Assembly: GCA_964460795.1 (NCBI GenBank)
Contig: CAYWRU010000006.1
Coordinates: 20,806-84,805, forward strand
Direction of reading: 5' to 3'
Source: CAZOOM01 sp964460795
Lineage (GTDB): Bacteria > Omnitrophota > Omnitrophia > Omnitrophales > Aquincolibacteriaceae
DNA: 64,000 bases
Part shown: piece by piece, positions 25,433-34,311 of the stretch
Position numbering within the stretch: the stretch's first letter is position 1
Layout: each line of letters begins with the position of its first letter
Program-made: the position numbers and the translations under genes
Notes under the pieces: generated by a model
The model's database searches: none
Seen by the model: the letters and a program-made list of their open reading frames with translations, nothing else
Told to the model about the DNA's origin: nothing

Positions 25433-26710
25433 ATGCGTCCTCAATTATCCCGTCTCTTTTTCTGCTTCCTGACTCTTGTGTTTTCTGGGTTGCATCCTTT
25501 TGCCGTTGCGGCTACGGACAAAGAAATTCGTCCGGTGTATGAAACCATTAATCAGTATCCGTCTATCAAGCAATCTACTCTGCTTTGGGGATCTATTAAT
25601 GAAGTTTTTGTGCGGGTGAAATTAAGCTCGGTTTCTGTTTATCCCGGAGAGCCGATTACCTTGACCTATGATCTTTTGTCACGTCTAAATGCCGATTCAA
25701 AAGGAATGGAAACAATCGAGAAGACTGCTGGTTTTGGAAAAGTAGAGATTCCGGGCAGCTATCTTCAGTTTCCGGTTCGGCGGAGTCTTTTTTTTAAAGA
25801 CAAACAATATCGTCAGGATACGATCCGTAAGGTAGTTCTCTTTGCGCGTTCGAGCGGCGAAAAAAAAGTCATCCCTGGTTCTGTGCGCGCAGTTTATTTT
25901 TCAAAAAAACAGGAAAAACCGGGATCCCTGCTTTTGGAAGGGGGAGAGGTTTTAAAAGTTGCGGTCAAGAATTTCCCGGCTGGAGGCCAGCCCGACAACT
26001 TTAGCGGCATTGCGGGAGATTTCCATATTCGTTCCTGGATGGACCTCAAGGATTATGAAAGTGAGGGATCCGTCAAAATGGTGGTCGAGGTCTCGGGCAC
26101 CGGTGATTTGTCTTTACTTAAATTGCCGGAGGTTACATGGCCGGAAGGGTTAAATTTGAGGGGACAAACGGATGAAATGACCATCTCCTTTAATGAGAAA
26201 GGGTGTGAACTGCATAAGTCTTTCATTTTCAATTTAGTGCCGCAAAAATCTGGAAATTTTACGGCGCCCTCTTTTCAGATTTCTTTTTTTTCGCCCGTAG
26301 TAAAAAAATATAAAACCCTGGTAAGTCAACCAGTGACCTTTGAGATAAATGAGTTGTCGACTAGCTCAAGTCCGGTTGAAATGGAAAAATCTCAAGGCAA
26401 TAAAGTATCCGAGGAATCATCGGCGGGAGTTACTCAGGAAGAACCTGCAAAGGTCGAATCGGTTCCCGCGATAGCAGTGACTCAAGCGGCAGCTGCTCCG
26501 GTTGAAGAGCCCGCTGCACCTCAGGCTGAAGTGGCGGCTCCGGCTCCTTCAACTCCTTCGGTTCCCGAAGCGGGGAATCAGGCTCCCGCGGTTGCTCCTG
26601 AAAACTCAGGAGCTTCTCAATCGGCAGTTACGCCACCTCAGGCAAGTGCGTCAGAGGCCATTGGCACTACAGCGCCGGCAGTGCCCGCTCAAGAGAATCC
26701 AGCTCAGTAG
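25433..26710 (+). CDS. BatD-like secreted protein with Pro/Ala-rich tail
   Basis: A 425-residue exported protein. Signal peptide to about residue 25, then two beta-rich regions: SSVSVYPGEPITLTYDLL near residue 65 and VEVSGTGDLSLLKLPEVTWP near residue 215. Both resemble repeated domains of BatD (oxygen tolerance) proteins, in which G-x-GN-L-x-L-x-P motifs are typical. The last 100 or so residues are low-complexity Ala/Pro/Glu. The usual C-terminal membrane helix and the partner genes (moxR, batA, batB) are missing here, so this is an orphan. SD AAAGGAG precedes the ATG. Confidence 0.65.
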   Translation: MRPQLSRLFFCFLTLVFSGLHPFAVAATDKEIRPVYETINQYPSIKQSTLLWGSINEVFVRVKLSSVSVYPGEPITLTYDLLSRLNADSKGMETIEKTAGFGKVEIPGSYLQFPVRRSLFFKDKQYRQDTIRKVVLFARSSGEKKVIPGSVRAVYFSKKQEKPGSLLLEGGEVLKVAVKNFPAGGQPDNFSGIAGDFHIRSWMDLKDYESEGSVKMVVEVSGTGDLSLLKLPEVTWPEGLNLRGQTDEMTISFNEKGCELHKSFIFNLVPQKSGNFTAPSFQISFFSPVVKKYKTLVSQPVTFEINELSTSSSPVEMEKSQGNKVSEESSAGVTQEEPAKVESVPAIAVTQAAAAPVEEPAAPQAEVAAPAPSTPSVPEAGNQAPAVAPENSGASQSAVTPPQASASEAIGTTAPAVPAQENPAQ

Positions 26711-26736
26711 GGCGAGAAGAAAATCGAAAGCGTTAG

Positions 26737-29700
26737 TTACTCAGGGCGATTATCAGCTTGAGGTTTTTTAAATAGATTTGTAATGCGCGCTTGAACGGGC
26801 GCGAGTCTTGGCTCCACGGATTTCCGGTGAAAGCGCCGGCCGCGCGCAAATAATTTCAGCCATCCATTCTTTGTCTCGTACGGTACTAGAGCCAAATAAG
26901 CACAGGGAACCACCACGAGCGTAAGGATGGTGGAAACAATAAGCCCTCCAATAACCGCAATGGCCATTGGAATACGAGTTTCAGCACCCGGTCCCATGGA
27001 AAGTGCTGGGGGAATGGCTGCGGCAATTGTGGAAATTGAGGTCATTAAAATCGGGCGCATACGAATAGGGCACGCTTCTTTCAGAGCTTCCAGCGGTGCA
27101 AGACCACGCTCCCGAAGTTGATTGGTAAACTCCACGATCAAAATGGAGTTTTTCTTCACCACTCCCATGAGTAGGATCAGTCCGATTAAGCTGAACATAT
27201 TCAGGGACTGATTTCCCAAAAAGAGAGCGATCAAAGCACCGGACATGGCCGATGGCATGGCGAGTAAAACCGTGATGGGGTGAAGGAGATGGTTAAATTG
27301 TGAGGCCAGCACCATGTAAGCGATAATAATGCCAAGAATCATGGCAAATGAAAGGCTTGCAAAGGATTCTTTCATGGTTTGGCTCGTGCCGCTTAAGACA
27401 AGATGATAACCTTCAGGAAGGATGCTTTGCCCGATGGATTGAATCTTTTTTAAACAATCCGCCTGAGATTTTCCGGGGGCAATACCGGCAAACACTCCAA
27501 TGGCCCGCTCACGACCTCGCCGCGTAATGGTCTGAAGAGTTTTTCTTTCCTTAAGGGTGACGAGATCGGATAGGGAAACGCTCTCCCCTCGGTTGTTGCG
27601 GACCTGGAGAGTCATAAGATTTTCGGAATTCATCCGTTGTTCCGGGATCACGCGGACACGAACATCATAGCGCCGGCCATTTTGTGTGTATTTATTGATG
27701 CGTTCTCCGGCGACCATAGTGCTTACCGTTCGAGCAATGGTTTGAATGCTGACGCCATGTTCGAACGCCTTTTGCCGGTCTGGATAAACGCGGACTTCCG
27801 GCATGCCTTCCTCATAATCGCTGTCCACATCCACATAAAGATCTGACTTTTTCATTTCATTTTGGACCTTTTCAGAATATTCAGCGAGCTTTTCCCAATC
27901 CGGACCTCGAACGGTGAATTCGATGGGAAACCCGCGTTGGGCCGCAAAACCTCGCATGGAAAGATCCTGGAAAACGGCTTTCACATCCGGGATGGCATTC
28001 AGTTCTTTTCTAAAATAATTCATCATGTCCTGCTGTGTGGGGCGTCGTTTAAGCTTGGGATCCCAGGGGCGTTCTTTGGGGGCCGCAAGAGAAACGAACA
28101 AATTTCCTGTGTTGACACGCCCCCCCTCAAATCCACCGATGGCGACAAGATACCGTTTTACTTCGGGCCGTTTTGCAACGATATCTTCGACGAGTTTAAA
28201 TTTGTCAGTTGTGTAGTCTATCGAAGAGCCTGTGGGGGTCTGCAGCCTCGCAAGGAACATGCTTTGATCTTGGGCGGGCATTAATTCCTTACGAAGCGGA
28301 AGAAAGAGGAAAAAACTTGCGATGACAAAACCCAATGCGCTAAAACAAATAAGTTTTTTTCTTGCCAAAGAAAAGCGAAGGACTCGCACGTAAAGGGCCC
28401 GCAAACGAACCATCCACGAATCAAAGGTCCGGACTAAGATATTGGAGTTGGAACCAATCTCTAAAAACTGCGAGCAACGCATGGGAGCAAAGGAAAGTGC
28501 TTCCACGAGAGATAAAATGACGGCGATGGAAATCGTGACACCAAACTGAAAGAAAAATTTTCCGATGATGCCTGTCATGAAGGCCACGGGAAGAAAGATG
28601 GCCACGATGGCGGTGGTGGCGACCGTGGCTGCCATAGCAATTTCTTTTGATCCCAGAAGGGCGGCATCTTGCTGGGTTTCACCTTTTTCCCGGTGGCGGA
28701 CAATATTTTCCAACACCATGATGGCATCATCCACCACAATGCCAATGGCAAGCGTCAGCCCCAGTAAGGTAAAAGTATTTAAAGTAAAATTTGAAAATTT
28801 AAGCACCAAAAAAGTTCCCAGAAGCGATGTGGGAATGGCCAGCAGAATGTTGAGAGTTGAGGACCAGGATCCCAAGAAAATCCAGCAAACAAAAGAGGTG
28901 AGAAGCGCGGCCAGAATCAGTGAGAAAACCAATTCATGGACAGCGTCCTTAATAAATCTTGTGCTGTCGAAGTTGACTCCGATTTCATAATCCGGCGGAA
29001 GGTCTTTCTTGATTTCCTGAAGACGCTTAAACACCCGTCCTGCAATTTCAACAGAGTTTGCGCCGCGCTGCTTTCGGATTCCAAGGCCGACAGAGGGCTG
29101 TCCCATAGAACGGAAAACTCGCCGGGGATCGGCAAGACCATCTTCGATTTTAGCGACGGCTTTAAGGGGGATGGGCCGATACATGGGCTGACCGCCTCGG
29201 TAATTGATCATAATATTTTCAAAATCCTTGACGTTGAGCGCTTCGCCCATGACGCGGACATTACTTTCGGTCATCGGAGTTTCGATGCGTCCTGCGGGGA
29301 TTTCAATATGCTCTTGCTGGATCGCAAAAACAACATCATCCACTGTTAAATCGTACTGTTTCAATTTTGCGGAATCAATCCACACACGCAAATTTTCATC
29401 GATAAAACCGCCTAGAAAAACCTCGCCAACTCCGGAAATAGTTTTGAATTTGTCTTTGATGTTTCGATCCACAAAATTCATTAGAGTTTTGAGCGGCCGC
29501 TTGGAATTTACACTCAGCCACATAATAGGCTGATCTTCGGGATTGAATTTATTGATTATGGCCGGATCAAGATCTTGGGGAAGACGGATTCGTGCCTCGG
29601 CCAATTTGCTTTGTACTTCTTGAAGCGCGGCGTCAATGTCGCGTCCCAAATTAAATTCCAAGGTAATGACAGCCGAGCCTTGGAGGGTGGAAGAAGAGAC

Positions 29701-29937
29701 TTCTTTCAATCCCTCAATCCCCATCACGGTATCTTCAATAATATCCACGACATCGGATTCCATAACCTCCGGCGCGGCGCCTTCCCAGGTGACTCCGATG
29801 GTAAGGACGGGAAAATCGACATCCGGCATTTGACCGATTCCCATGCCTTTGAAACAGATGAATCCAAAAAGCATGAGTGCAATCATCATCATCCATGACA
29901 GCACGGGATTTTTAATGGAAATTTCAGGCAGATTCAC
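26737..29937 (-). CDS. RND efflux pump inner-membrane transporter, HAE1 (AcrB) type
   Basis: A 1,066-residue proton-driven pump. Start is GTG at 29937, 14 bases inside the tolC-like gene. The proton-relay aspartate pair is in LAIGIVVDDAIMVLENIVRH (helix 4) and the relay lysine in LMGVVKKNSILIVEF (helix 10). N-terminus and PN-domain motifs (IEGLKEVSSSTLQGSAVITLEF) are standard. Substrates are probably drugs, detergents or similar amphiphiles rather than metals. It is the last gene of a marR-tolC-RND operon with no membrane-fusion adaptor gene. Confidence 0.95.
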   Translation of the reverse strand: MNLPEISIKNPVLSWMMMIALMLFGFICFKGMGIGQMPDVDFPVLTIGVTWEGAAPEVMESDVVDIIEDTVMGIEGLKEVSSSTLQGSAVITLEFNLGRDIDAALQEVQSKLAEARIRLPQDLDPAIINKFNPEDQPIMWLSVNSKRPLKTLMNFVDRNIKDKFKTISGVGEVFLGGFIDENLRVWIDSAKLKQYDLTVDDVVFAIQQEHIEIPAGRIETPMTESNVRVMGEALNVKDFENIMINYRGGQPMYRPIPLKAVAKIEDGLADPRRVFRSMGQPSVGLGIRKQRGANSVEIAGRVFKRLQEIKKDLPPDYEIGVNFDSTRFIKDAVHELVFSLILAALLTSFVCWIFLGSWSSTLNILLAIPTSLLGTFLVLKFSNFTLNTFTLLGLTLAIGIVVDDAIMVLENIVRHREKGETQQDAALLGSKEIAMAATVATTAIVAIFLPVAFMTGIIGKFFFQFGVTISIAVILSLVEALSFAPMRCSQFLEIGSNSNILVRTFDSWMVRLRALYVRVLRFSLARKKLICFSALGFVIASFFLFLPLRKELMPAQDQSMFLARLQTPTGSSIDYTTDKFKLVEDIVAKRPEVKRYLVAIGGFEGGRVNTGNLFVSLAAPKERPWDPKLKRRPTQQDMMNYFRKELNAIPDVKAVFQDLSMRGFAAQRGFPIEFTVRGPDWEKLAEYSEKVQNEMKKSDLYVDVDSDYEEGMPEVRVYPDRQKAFEHGVSIQTIARTVSTMVAGERINKYTQNGRRYDVRVRVIPEQRMNSENLMTLQVRNNRGESVSLSDLVTLKERKTLQTITRRGRERAIGVFAGIAPGKSQADCLKKIQSIGQSILPEGYHLVLSGTSQTMKESFASLSFAMILGIIIAYMVLASQFNHLLHPITVLLAMPSAMSGALIALFLGNQSLNMFSLIGLILLMGVVKKNSILIVEFTNQLRERGLAPLEALKEACPIRMRPILMTSISTIAAAIPPALSMGPGAETRIPMAIAVIGGLIVSTILTLVVVPCAYLALVPYETKNGWLKLFARGRRFHRKSVEPRLAPVQARITNLFKKPQADNRPE

Positions 29938-31279
29938 AGCAATTTCCCCGGGCGATCTCTAAGCGCCAGTAGTCACTCTTGAGTTGATAAAGAGTTTTAT
30001 TTTTCTGCTTTCGAGCTTCATTAAATGCTTGAAGAGCAACTAAGACATCAAGATTGTTCACAAGATTTTTTTGGTAGTCGCTTTTTTGGAGTTGGTAGTT
30101 GACCTCCGAAGACCAAACCGCAGACTCCCAGGCGCGAAATTGCTGCTGGGTGGAAATCCAGGATTCATAAGCCTGTTGAATTTCAAGTTCTGCCTGCCGC
30201 TCGGTCTGGCGATAACGAATTTTTGCGGCCTTCCAATCCGAATAGGCAGCCTTCAGTTCTCCCACGGCTCCGCCCCCTTGGAAAATGGGGACTTTGGCAG
30301 TGAAGAGAAGATCCCAATCAGTACTGGCTTGAAATCCCTCACGTTTTTCATAATGAGTGGCATCCAGGGTGACCGTAGGCCACAACTTGCTTTGGGCAAT
30401 GATCACGGCTTGAAAGGCGGTTTTAACGGATTGATCCGCAGCCTTTACATCTTTTCGCAAAGGTGCTTCATGGATAAAATTTTCCATGGGTTCCGGCGTG
30501 CCGGAGAGGGGGTCTGTATCCACGAGCTCCCGCTTTTCCATGGGCGATCCGGTTAAAAATTCAAGGATGCGAATTTGACTTCGAAGCAGACCTTTGGTCT
30601 CTTCAAGACTCGCTTGAAGTGATTGCGATTGAGAAAGGGCCGTGGCAAGTTCACTTGAACGCGATTTACCAATTTCCGTTCTTTTCCGAAGATCCGAGAC
30701 GCGTTCCTTAAGCAGATTCAAAATCTCATTTTGAATCATGAGTTCTTTTTGATAACGCAGTACGGAGTAAAAAGAAAGTGCAGTTTCGAGGAAAAGAGTT
30801 TGGCGTGCGCGGTCAAGCGCATAGAGGCGTTCCTTTTTCAAGCTTCCGGCTCCCACGAGAGCTCCCAAAGCCTTAAATCCTTGAAAGAGCGGCTGGGAAA
30901 TTGTAATGGTTCTCTCGCGGCGCTCTTCGCGAGTAAAACTCGAACTGACGCCGGATCCGTCTGCGGAAGTCGTTGATAGAGGATCTTGAAAAAAATTGGT
31001 CGCATTGTAAGTAACATCGCCCAACGCTTGGCTTGAGGCAATGAGGAAGTCCGACCATGATTTTTCAACGGATATTTTTTTTAGCGCCAGCGTTTCGCTC
31101 TGTTGAAGGGCGAGTTTGTAGCAGTCATGCAATGACAACGGGGGTAATGCGGGTTCAGCCAATTTATCTGCAGATAAAGCAGGCTGAGGCGGACGTTTGG
31201 CCATGGCCCATGAGGCTGGGGCAGTGCTCAGGGATAAAGCGAGTAGGGTTAGGGAAAAAAGAAGGGAAGATCGCTTCAT
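29924..31279 (-). CDS. TolC-family outer-membrane efflux protein
   Basis: A 451-residue outer-membrane factor: signal peptide (KRSSLLFSLTLLALSLS, cleaved near PASWA), then two long alpha-helical repeats with Gln/Leu/Ala-rich heptads (LYALDRARQTLFLETALSFY, ELEIQQAYESW). I start it at the ATG at 31279 because this makes an ATGA overlap with marR and puts the signal peptide at the very N-terminus. It forms the channel for the RND pump encoded immediately downstream. Confidence 0.88.
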   Translation of the reverse strand: MKRSSLLFSLTLLALSLSTAPASWAMAKRPPQPALSADKLAEPALPPLSLHDCYKLALQQSETLALKKISVEKSWSDFLIASSQALGDVTYNATNFFQDPLSTTSADGSGVSSSFTREERRERTITISQPLFQGFKALGALVGAGSLKKERLYALDRARQTLFLETALSFYSVLRYQKELMIQNEILNLLKERVSDLRKRTEIGKSRSSELATALSQSQSLQASLEETKGLLRSQIRILEFLTGSPMEKRELVDTDPLSGTPEPMENFIHEAPLRKDVKAADQSVKTAFQAVIIAQSKLWPTVTLDATHYEKREGFQASTDWDLLFTAKVPIFQGGGAVGELKAAYSDWKAAKIRYRQTERQAELEIQQAYESWISTQQQFRAWESAVWSSEVNYQLQKSDYQKNLVNNLDVLVALQAFNEARKQKNKTLYQLKSDYWRLEIARGNCCESA

Positions 31280-31737
31280 AATTTTTTCCGGCCGCACGAT
31301 GGGCTAAAATGGGATCGAGATTCAATTAAATCAGCAAGCTTAGCGTAGAACTGAATCACGGTTTCGCGCTTGGATTCAGGGAATCCTTTGAAGGTCGATA
31401 CCACGAGATTCAGCATGGCCTTTTGTGCGCAGTCTGTTTTTTTACAACCTTTTACGGAAAGCGAAAGAATGGAGGACCTGCGATCATGAGGGTGTTTGAT
31501 GCGCTGGATCAGACCTTCCTTTTCTAGTCGATGAACCAGTGTGCTTGTGGCCGGCTTGGAAATCTGTAAACGGCGGCTTACTTCTGTTAAAGGCATGGGG
31601 CCAGCAGCGCAAAGTTGGCTGAGTAAGGCGTACTTGGGAAGCGTCAGGCCAAGCTCATCAAAAACTCGGGCATAATAGCGAATGGCACGCACATGCAAAT
31701 CCCGGAATCGATTCATGGCATCTTGAAGCGGCGTCAT
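31276..31737 (-). CDS. MarR-family transcriptional regulator
   Basis: A 153-residue winged-helix repressor: PLTEVSRRLQISKPATSTLVHRLEKEGLI is the recognition region (residues about 53-81, quoted with its wing next to it: HDRRSSILSLSVKG). It heads the efflux operon and sits behind a palindromic site overlapping the predicted start of transcription, the classic layout of an autoregulated efflux repressor. Confidence 0.9.
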   Translation of the reverse strand: MTPLQDAMNRFRDLHVRAIRYYARVFDELGLTLPKYALLSQLCAAGPMPLTEVSRRLQISKPATSTLVHRLEKEGLIQRIKHPHDRRSSILSLSVKGCKKTDCAQKAMLNLVVSTFKGFPESKRETVIQFYAKLADLIESRSHFSPSCGRKKL

Positions 31738-31746
31738 AAATATTTG

Positions 31747-31777
31747 GTTAATCCTGCTAATTGTTAATAAGATTAAC
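31747..31777. promoter_or_regulatory. Inverted repeat, probable MarR operator
   Basis: GTTAATC (31747-31753) and GATTAAC (31771-31777) are perfect inverted repeats separated by 17 bases of A/T-rich sequence that itself contains TTAAT-type half-sites. It covers the predicted transcription start (about 31774) of the minus-strand efflux operon. Confidence 0.6.
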
Positions 31778-31780
31778 TAT

Positions 31781-31808
31781 ATAATAGGGAAGAGTTTGAA
31801 AAAGTCAA
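31781..31808 (-). promoter_or_regulatory. Promoter of the marR-tolC-RND operon
   Basis: On the minus strand: TTGACT (31808-31803), 16-base spacer, TATTAT (31786-31781). The start would fall around 31774, inside the inverted repeat, about 37 bases before the marR ATG. Confidence 0.6.
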
Positions 31809-31937
31809 AACTTAAAATTTAAAAAGCATTACGAGAGGGTCTCGTCAACCTTGAAATTGTGCTTGCCCGAATGAACAGACTTGGGTTTAATGAGCAATCA
31901 TTCTAATTTTTAAATCTAGTAAGGCTGAGAAAATACG

Positions 31938-33182
31938 ATGCCAGATAGCTATGACGTTGGAATCATTGGAGCGGGCGCTGCGGGTATGATGGCCGCGATT
32001 CAGTGCGCCCGGGCTGGACTTCACGTGCTTCTTTTGGAAGGACAGAGAGTTCCGGGAGCTAAAATTCTGATGTCGGGGGGTACGCGCTGCAATTTAACGA
32101 ACGAAAATATCGAAGAACGGGACTTCAATTCTGAAAATCGTCGAATCGTGAGAAATCTTGTCCGGGCTTTTTCCAGCCGCGAAGCGGTGCAGTTCTTTGA
32201 GGATTTAGGTGTTCGGGTCATTTTGGAGGATCTCGGAAAATATTTTCCTGAATCTCATTCGGCGCGGACTGTCTTGGATGCCTTGATGGGTGAGATCCAA
32301 AAGCTTGGTATTGATTTTCGATGCGGCGTACGAGTGAGCGAAGTTAAATCTGAAAAATCAGGGTTTGTAATTCTGGGATCAGAATTCCGTCTGGATGTTC
32401 CTGCAATAGTCATTTGCACAGGGGGACTCTCGTATCCCGGTACGGGTTCGGATGGATGGGGCTATGAAGCGGCAAAGAAATTTGGACACTCTTTAATTGA
32501 AACCACTCCGGCCCTGACGCCTCTTCTTTCTGCAGATGCATCATGGAAATCGCTGAGTGGAATTGCCTTCCCGGCTCGGTTGACCCTTATAAAGGGAGAA
32601 GAAAAAATTTGTAAAATGGAAGGAGATTTCCTCATTACTCATTTTGGATTCAGCGGCCCTGTGGTTTTGGATTTGAGTCGTCATTGGGTGCGGCATCAGC
32701 AGGATCCTCATCTCAAGGTGGTTTTGGACATGCTTCCGTTCGATTCGGTGGATGAGATCCGCAATTCTTGGATACAAGTTCGAAAGAGTTCTCCTTTGAG
32801 ATCGATAAAAAATGTTTTCTCAGGTTATCTGTCAAATCGTTTGATGGAGAAGATTTTGTGGGAGTTTGATGTGGATGCTCACGCGCCGCTTTCTGAAATT
32901 TCCAATCATCAAAGGGAGAGGCTTCTTCTCGGAATAAAGTCTTATGCGCTGCCGGTTCGTGGAGTTTATGGGTATAAGAAGGCAGAAGCCACTGCCGGAG
33001 GAGTGCCGCTTTCGGAGGTGGATCCTGTTTCTCTGGAATCCAGGAAAATTTCAGGGCTTTTCTTTGCGGGGGAGGTCCTTGATGTAGACGGGCGCATCGG
33101 AGGATTCAATTTTCACTGGGCTTGGGCAAGTGCAGTAGCCGTAAGTCGGGCCCTCATAAAACGCACGCCAAAAATATCATAA
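31938..33182 (+). CDS. HI0933/YhiN-family flavoprotein
   Basis: A 414-residue FAD-binding protein with the N-terminal motif IIGAGAAGMMAAIQCARAG (residues about 8-26), then the family-specific GAKILMSGGTRCNLTN and, at the C-terminus, GLFFAGEVLDVDGRIGGFN. HI0933 (BaiN-like) proteins are NAD(P)/FAD oxidoreductases with poorly defined substrates. The 200 bases upstream hold the divergent marR promoter and no further gene. Confidence 0.9.
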   Translation: MPDSYDVGIIGAGAAGMMAAIQCARAGLHVLLLEGQRVPGAKILMSGGTRCNLTNENIEERDFNSENRRIVRNLVRAFSSREAVQFFEDLGVRVILEDLGKYFPESHSARTVLDALMGEIQKLGIDFRCGVRVSEVKSEKSGFVILGSEFRLDVPAIVICTGGLSYPGTGSDGWGYEAAKKFGHSLIETTPALTPLLSADASWKSLSGIAFPARLTLIKGEEKICKMEGDFLITHFGFSGPVVLDLSRHWVRHQQDPHLKVVLDMLPFDSVDEIRNSWIQVRKSSPLRSIKNVFSGYLSNRLMEKILWEFDVDAHAPLSEISNHQRERLLLGIKSYALPVRGVYGYKKAEATAGGVPLSEVDPVSLESRKISGLFFAGEVLDVDGRIGGFNFHWAWASAVAVSRALIKRTPKIS

Positions 33183-33256
33183 CCCATTTATAATAAATGA
33201 GTTATGGCCTATAATCTCAATCTTCAAAATTGATCAAAAAAACTAGTGCCGTTCAT

Positions 33257-33285
33257 TTGACAGGCTCAATTCTTTAAAATACAAT
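33257..33285 (+). promoter_or_regulatory. Consensus sigma70 promoter of a probable ncRNA
   Basis: TTGACA (33257-33262), a 17-base spacer and TACAAT (33280-33285): the best promoter in the window. Start near 33292, where no coding sequence begins. Confidence 0.8.
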
Positions 33286-33291
33286 TCCATT

Positions 33292-33460
33292 AACAGTCAG
33301 CTACCAGTCTGACACGGAGGAATTGCCCGGAAGAAACCCCTCCAAGATATTTCGCTAGAGGAGGGGGTAGCATGCAATAAAAACTTGCATGACGGGAAGT
33401 ATAAGGAACCCAGAGAGTTGGATGCGCTTCGGCGTGTTCGCTACTTTTTGGGTTTTTTTT
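33292..33460 (+). ncRNA. Probable independent small RNA, family unknown
   Basis: The 403-base gap 33183-33585 has no ORF, but it has a perfect promoter and, 120-170 bases later, a strong terminator, defining a transcript of about 165 bases. Predicted elements: GTCAG/CTGAC hairpin near the 5' end, CCCCTCC/GGAGGGG stem (about 33336-33367), hairpin CATGCAA/TTGCATG (about 33371-33391) and an enclosing CCCG/CGGG helix. GGA triplets recur (at least six), which recalls CsrA-binding RNAs, but this is weak. I compared it by eye with 6S, SRP, tmRNA, RNase P, c-di-GMP, SAM and glycine RNAs and saw no match. It could also be a leader, but the terminator separates it from the next gene. Confidence 0.6.
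33407..33460 (+). terminator. Intrinsic terminator of the small RNA
   Basis: AACCCAGAGAGT (33407-33418) pairs with ACTTTTTGGGTT (33443-33454), two or more pairs being G-U, enclosing a small hairpin capped by TTCG, and runs into eight T residues (33453-33460). Confidence 0.8.
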
Positions 33461-33517
33461 ATGCCTAACCTCGGTGAATAGTCTGATGGGCTGAACCGTC
33501 TACAGACTCAACCAGGC

Positions 33518-33538
33518 GTGCTCTCATTCAGAGAGTGC
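33518..33538 (+). other. Stem-loop in the leader of the small secreted protein gene
   Basis: GTGCTCTC (33518-33525) pairs with GAGAGTGC (33531-33538), two G-U pairs included, around ATTCA. A GTCTG/CAGAC pair lies just upstream. These are 48 bases before the ATG and may be part of an mRNA leader. Confidence 0.4.
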
Positions 33539-33585
33539 CTCGGGAGTGAATGTAGAAGGTAAATGTTTCAAAATAGGAGATGAAC

Positions 33586-33924
33586 ATGAAGAAGATTCTT
33601 GGGTTATTGCTGGTCGCTTGTGTGGTTCTCAGCGGAGTTGCTTTTGCTGATACCGTGAGCGGCAAGGTTAGTTCAGTAGATAGCGCAGCGAACACACTGG
33701 TTGTTGCAAAAACAGATGCAGCGACGGGTGCGGTTGAGAATGTCACAGTAGCTGCAGATGCGGCAACTGCCTATACGGGCGTGGCATCTCTGGCTGAAGT
33801 CCAGGTTGGCAGCGATGTTGAAGTTGAAGCCAGCAAGGATGAAGCGACGGGTGCTTTGAAAGCTTCCTCAGTGAAAGTGGTTGTGGCTGAGGCCGCTCCG
33901 GCAGAAGAAGCTCCGGTAATGTAA
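33586..33924 (+). CDS. Small secreted DUF5666-like protein
   Basis: A 112-residue exported protein. Signal peptide LGLLLVACVVLSGVAFA, cleaved before DTVSGKV; the mature part (VSSVDSAANTLVVAKTD, GSDVEVEASKDE) is an all-beta, OB-like pattern seen in DUF5666-type proteins. The tail is Ala/Pro/Glu-rich. AGGAG at 33575-33579 favours the ATG at 33586 over 33580. It stands between two structured non-coding regions. Confidence 0.75.
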   Translation: MKKILGLLLVACVVLSGVAFADTVSGKVSSVDSAANTLVVAKTDAATGAVENVTVAADAATAYTGVASLAEVQVGSDVEVEASKDEATGALKASSVKVVVAEAAPAEEAPVM

Positions 33925-34146
33925 GAAAGTGGAGAGGGTGGTTCAAGAGTTTTTCGCTTGATGAAAGCGAAAAATTCAGATCGCCGAATTTTCTGATCTT
34001 TGGAAAAACGGAAGACGCGGGCAGGTGGGTGAATCTCGCAGCATGCATGTGCGGGACGGGTTACTCTGCGACATTGGCAGTTGATTGTCAGTACGTTTTC
34101 ATAAGCGTCCGAACCCAAAAGCTTATTCCGTAGGCGTGGCAGAGCT
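33925..34146 (+). other. Structured non-coding stretch upstream of a terminator
   Basis: The 387-base gap 33925-34311 has no supportable gene. It begins with a perfect hairpin, TTTTTCGCTT (33950-33959) with AAGCGAAAAA (33965-33974), lacking a T-run. Next is an AGATC/GATCT stem, then about 150 bases of GC-richer sequence leading to the strong terminator at 34147-34190. It may be a long 3' untranslated region of the secreted-protein gene or a second small RNA. No promoter as good as that at 33257 is visible. Confidence 0.4.
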
Positions 34147-34190
34147 GCCTTCTTTGTGAGGTCGTAACGACTGAATCAAAGAAGGCTTTT
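34147..34190 (+). terminator. Intrinsic terminator
   Basis: GCCTTCTTTG (34147-34156) pairs perfectly with CAAAGAAGGC (34177-34186), an inner GTCG-TAA-CGAC hairpin caps it, and TTTT follows. Confidence 0.85.
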
Positions 34191-34311
34191 AAATTGATTA
34201 TAAAATAAAGCTAACTTGGAATCAGATATCGCAAATCATTCCACATTCCTCTGAGTCTCTGCTAAAATCTTCCCCATCAGGGGGCACCAAGGCCCTTTTA
34301 AAGGAGAACCT

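Noticed and set aside
31780..31785. TATAAT on the plus strand as promoter of the HI0933-like gene
   Set aside because: It lies about 150 bases upstream of that gene and lacks a -35 box; the minus-strand promoter overlapping it fits marR better.
33292..33460. Assignment of the small RNA to 6S, SRP, tmRNA, RNase P or a known riboswitch
   Set aside because: None of the conserved sequence blocks of these families could be found by eye.
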